A DNA stretch of 9,113 nucleotides from Bacteroidota bacterium (lineage in GTDB: Bacteria; Bacteroidota; Bacteroidia; Chitinophagales; Chitinophagaceae). The notes under the pieces are model-generated. The model worked only from the letters and a program-made list of their open reading frames with translations, was not told the DNA's origin and ran no database searches. The stretch covers positions 1-9,113 of the forward strand of contig JAEWAC010000297.1 in NCBI GenBank assembly GCA_023391895.1. Reading direction: 5' to 3'. Shown in pieces: positions 7,321-9,113 of the stretch (positions within the stretch are counted from its first letter, which is position 1; every line of letters starts with the position of its first letter). Both the position numbers and the translations under genes were made by a program.

Positions 7321-7334
7321 TTTCTTACAAGAAA
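7321..7334. promoter_or_regulatory. second palindrome upstream of the transporter gene
   Basis: TTTCTT-AC-AAGAAA is a perfect 6-bp inverted repeat with a 2-base spacer, 81-94 bases before the transporter start and 14 bases from the previous palindrome. Its sequence differs from its neighbour, so if both are protein sites they are probably for different proteins. A short AT-rich palindrome may also arise by chance. Confidence 0.22.
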
Positions 7335-7906
7335 AGACTTTGAAAAACCCTTTATTTTAAGTTGATTGCCGCCTGATTGATTCAACAGGTGTAACAATGG
7401 GAAAGGCATCAATGGTTATCAGGCTTTCGACTTCATTTAATGTTCTCCTTAATCCTTTATAATGGTATTGTCAATCTGTTTTGGAAATTGTTCAATGGTG
7501 GTAACGGATGGTGTAGTACTAGAAGTACACGGATCGCTTGAATAACTTATGGTTTTTAATTCACCTGGCACATTGGTACTTCTTTTTGTCGCACCCCCCC
7601 TATACAGCCAGCCATTTGGTATCATTGGTGGCAATAAATAAGAGTTTGAAAATGAATAAGCGACAACTTACTCTTTGAAACTTTGTAGGTAGCATAAGCA
7701 ATCAATTTTAATGGAATGGCAATCTAAATTTGGTGATTATAATTGGAAACGAATTCAGAATGGAACTATTTATTTACGAAAACGTTGTAGTTACGTTTTA
7801 CTCAAATGTCTTTCCGGACATGGATTCCACACCTATGTAAAGGAAAGGCGCATTGATTGACACAGGCAGCAAATGGCGCCAACAAAAAAAAAATTACAGG
7901 TTTCGT

Positions 7907-8572
7907 TTAATGCGTTTTCAACCGCTTAATAATCTCCAGCACAGTTTTCGTTTCATTTTGCAGTGTTAAATAGTCTTTGGTGTTCAAAAGCTTCCTGCTG
8001 ATTAACTTGCTCCCCATACCTACACCCGCCACACCTGCATTAAACCAGGCTATTATATTTTGTTCTGAAGTATCTACCCCGCCCGTGACGATAAATTCCA
8101 AATCGGGAAAAAGCGGCAGGATACTTTCAACATATGATGGCCCTAAAACATTGCCGGGAAACAGCTTGATCAACCGGCAGCCTGCGCGTTCTGCTGTATG
8201 TATTTCTGTAGGTGTCATGCAACCGGGTATCCATAAAACCTGCTGTTCTTTTGCATAAGTATGGATGCCTTCATCGAATACAGGGCTAATTAAAAAGTCT
8301 GCGCCGGCAGCCAGAAATTGCCTGGCTTGACCGGCTGTGCGGATGGTTCCCACAGCCAGCAGCAGGTCCGGCATCGATCCATCCCTTTCTGCAACCAGGA
8401 CCTCTAAATTTCCCAGTGCTTTTTCTCCGCGTGCCGTAAACTCAATGATGCGAACGCCGGCAGCGTAGAGAGCTTTTGTTACTTCAATGCATATGTCCTT
8501 TTCCGGGTGATAGAACAAGGGAAGCATGGCTGCCCTTTTAATCTCCTTTTCCAGTTCCTGAATTTCTTTCAT
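7907..8572 (-). CDS. eda: 2-dehydro-3-deoxy-phosphogluconate (KDPG)/KHG aldolase
   Basis: This 221-aa cytoplasmic class I aldolase splits KDPG into pyruvate and glyceraldehyde-3-phosphate, the last step of uronate breakdown. The single TIM-barrel domain shows the family's active-site features. Glu44 and Arg48 lie in GVRIIEFTARG (the E-x-T-x-R segment), GTIRT is at 75-79, and the Schiff-base Lys136 is in RLIKLFPGNVLG (133-144). The phosphate-binding end has FIVTGGVD (160-167) and a late AGVGMGSKL. Length fits the family (about 205-225 aa). The start ATG at 8572 overlaps the upstream kinase stop as ATGA, implying translational coupling, so the kinase product is likely the aldolase substrate. 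The first signature differs slightly from the enterobacterial form (EFTAR rather than EVTLR). A related 2-keto-3-deoxy-6-phosphogalactonate specificity cannot be excluded. Confidence 0.92.
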   Translation of the reverse strand: MKEIQELEKEIKRAAMLPLFYHPEKDICIEVTKALYAAGVRIIEFTARGEKALGNLEVLVAERDGSMPDLLLAVGTIRTAGQARQFLAAGADFLISPVFDEGIHTYAKEQQVLWIPGCMTPTEIHTAERAGCRLIKLFPGNVLGPSYVESILPLFPDLEFIVTGGVDTSEQNIIAWFNAGVAGVGMGSKLISRKLLNTKDYLTLQNETKTVLEIIKRLKTH

Positions 8573-9113
8573 AGAATACGGCTATTAACTTGTTCAATAG
8601 TTTGCTGTGTGGCATCTCCCTTTTCATATAACTTCCCTGATGCTGCTGCTGCTGCAAAGTCGACGACCTGTTGTAGTGGCAATTGGTTTGATAAACAATA
8701 AATCAATCCGGCCATAAAGCAATCTCCGCTACCGGCTTTATCTATTACATGATTGATGTAAAAGGATTTTGAGATGTTTTTACCTGAAGCCTTTTGTAAC
8801 AGGGCCCAATACGTTTCTTCCATACGAAAGGTGTAGGCAAAAGTTGATGCTGCAGGGTAAAGCTGTTGCAACCGGCTGATGCTTTGCGCTGCAGCAGCCG
8901 CCAGTTCTTCTTTTGACCTTCCGGTGCTTTCTCCAATGGTCGCTTCTGTTCCCAGTAATGATTCCGCTGCCCAAATGTTACCCATAATGACATGACAATA
9001 TTTTACCAGGGCGGGCATAACTTCCAGAGGTGACTTTCCATATTGCCATAGCTTTGCCCGGTAGTTCAGATCCACTGATATGGTAAGCCCTTTTGCCGCA
9101 GCTACTTTTAAAG
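8569..9113 (-). CDS. kdgK: PfkB-family sugar kinase, probable 2-keto-3-deoxygluconate kinase (N-terminus beyond right edge)
   Basis: The window holds the C-terminal 180 residues of a ribokinase-like kinase, which phosphorylates a sugar or sugar acid with ATP; full-length KDG kinases are about 310-350 aa. The frame stays open to the right edge, and the segment ISVDLNYRAKLW, typical of the middle of KdgK-type kinases, spans the GTG at 9075, so that codon is not a real start. Later features are a GNIWAAESLLG segment and the PfkB C-terminal signature DKAGSGDCFMAG with the catalytic-base Asp in GSGD (codon 8724-8722). Its TGA stop overlaps the aldolase ATG (ATGA). That coupling is the main reason for choosing KDG kinase, making KDPG for the aldolase, over fructokinase or another PfkB member. 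Specificity determinants in the N-terminal half are not visible. Confidence 0.85.
   Translation of the reverse strand, partial: LKVAAAKGLTISVDLNYRAKLWQYGKSPLEVMPALVKYCHVIMGNIWAAESLLGTEATIGESTGRSKEELAAAAAQSISRLQQLYPAASTFAYTFRMEETYWALLQKASGKNISKSFYINHVIDKAGSGDCFMAGLIYCLSNQLPLQQVVDFAAAAASGKLYEKGDATQQTIEQVNSRIL

Larger units (their letters stand above)
7241..7906. other. 666-bp stretch without a convincing gene between transporter and aldolase
   Basis: Operon-like neighbours on the same strand are unusually far apart here. The minus strand has a run of ten T starting 14 bases after the aldolase stop (7893-7884), without a clear hairpin. It also has a 72-codon open stretch at 7667-7449 and a second protein-like stretch in a different frame at 7470-7357. 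Neither has a good ATG start or a family I recognise. Short palindromes occur at 7294-7306, 7321-7334, 7516-7528 and 7779-7799, and a 5-bp hairpin at 7806-7821. No clear TAnnTTTG promoter for the transporter was found. Confidence 0.7.

Noticed and set aside
7884..7893. Run of ten T (minus strand) after the aldolase stop as an intrinsic terminator
   Set aside because: No stem of useful length precedes it, so it is only noted as a T-tract.
7977..8258. 93-codon plus-strand open frame
   Set aside because: It is a shadow of the KDPG aldolase gene, whose active-site motifs are in the minus-strand frame.
8745..8993. 82- and 64-codon minus-strand frames
   Set aside because: Both overlap the kinase frame in other phases; the kinase frame carries the PfkB signature.
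9073..9075. GTG as the start of the sugar kinase
   Set aside because: The frame remains open to the window edge and the conserved segment around DLNYR continues upstream of this codon, so the gene is truncated by the window, not short.

Overview
The window looks like chromosomal DNA from a Bacteroidota bacterium, probably a Chitinophagaceae-like soil or plant-associated genus. The main reasons are a SusC-type TonB-dependent receptor with the phylum's N-terminal carboxypeptidase-regulatory-like domain, an RprXY-like histidine kinase and response regulator pair, moderate GC content, and the lack of strong Shine-Dalgarno sequences before most genes. The family-level placement is an inference.

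Layout. (1) Bases 1-2737, minus strand: a SusC/RagA outer-membrane receptor, intact from its start codon to the left window edge and missing only its last part. (2) Bases 2738-3084: a divergent intergenic region with four tandem 11-bp repeats, which look like a binding array for an OmpR/PhoB-type regulator. (3) Bases 3085-5243, plus strand: a two-gene operon of a membrane histidine kinase and an OmpR-family response regulator, 5 bp apart. (4) Bases 5244-5830: a gene-poor convergent region holding a decayed tRNA-Pro-like segment followed by a T-run, a long AT-rich hairpin, an imperfect direct repeat and a protein-like open remnant. (5) Bases 5831-7240, minus strand: an ExuT-like major facilitator transporter. 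(6) Bases 7241-7906: a 666-bp stretch without a convincing gene, with several short palindromes upstream of the transporter. (7) Bases 7907-9113, minus strand: KDPG/KHG aldolase and the C-terminal part of a PfkB-type sugar kinase, overlapping by ATGA and running off the right edge.

How the genes work together. The right half is a uronate-catabolism module: a hexuronate-type transporter, a kinase probably making 2-keto-3-deoxy-6-phosphogluconate (KDPG) from 2-keto-3-deoxygluconate (KDG), and an aldolase splitting KDPG into pyruvate and glyceraldehyde-3-phosphate. The left half pairs a glycan or nutrient receptor with a divergently transcribed two-component system. The repeat array between them is the best candidate for a regulatory link, either autoregulation of the two-component system, control of the SusC locus, or both. 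No CRISPR array, intact insertion sequence or complete RNA gene was seen. The strongest unexplained signals are the 11-bp repeat array and the tRNA-Pro-like relic.
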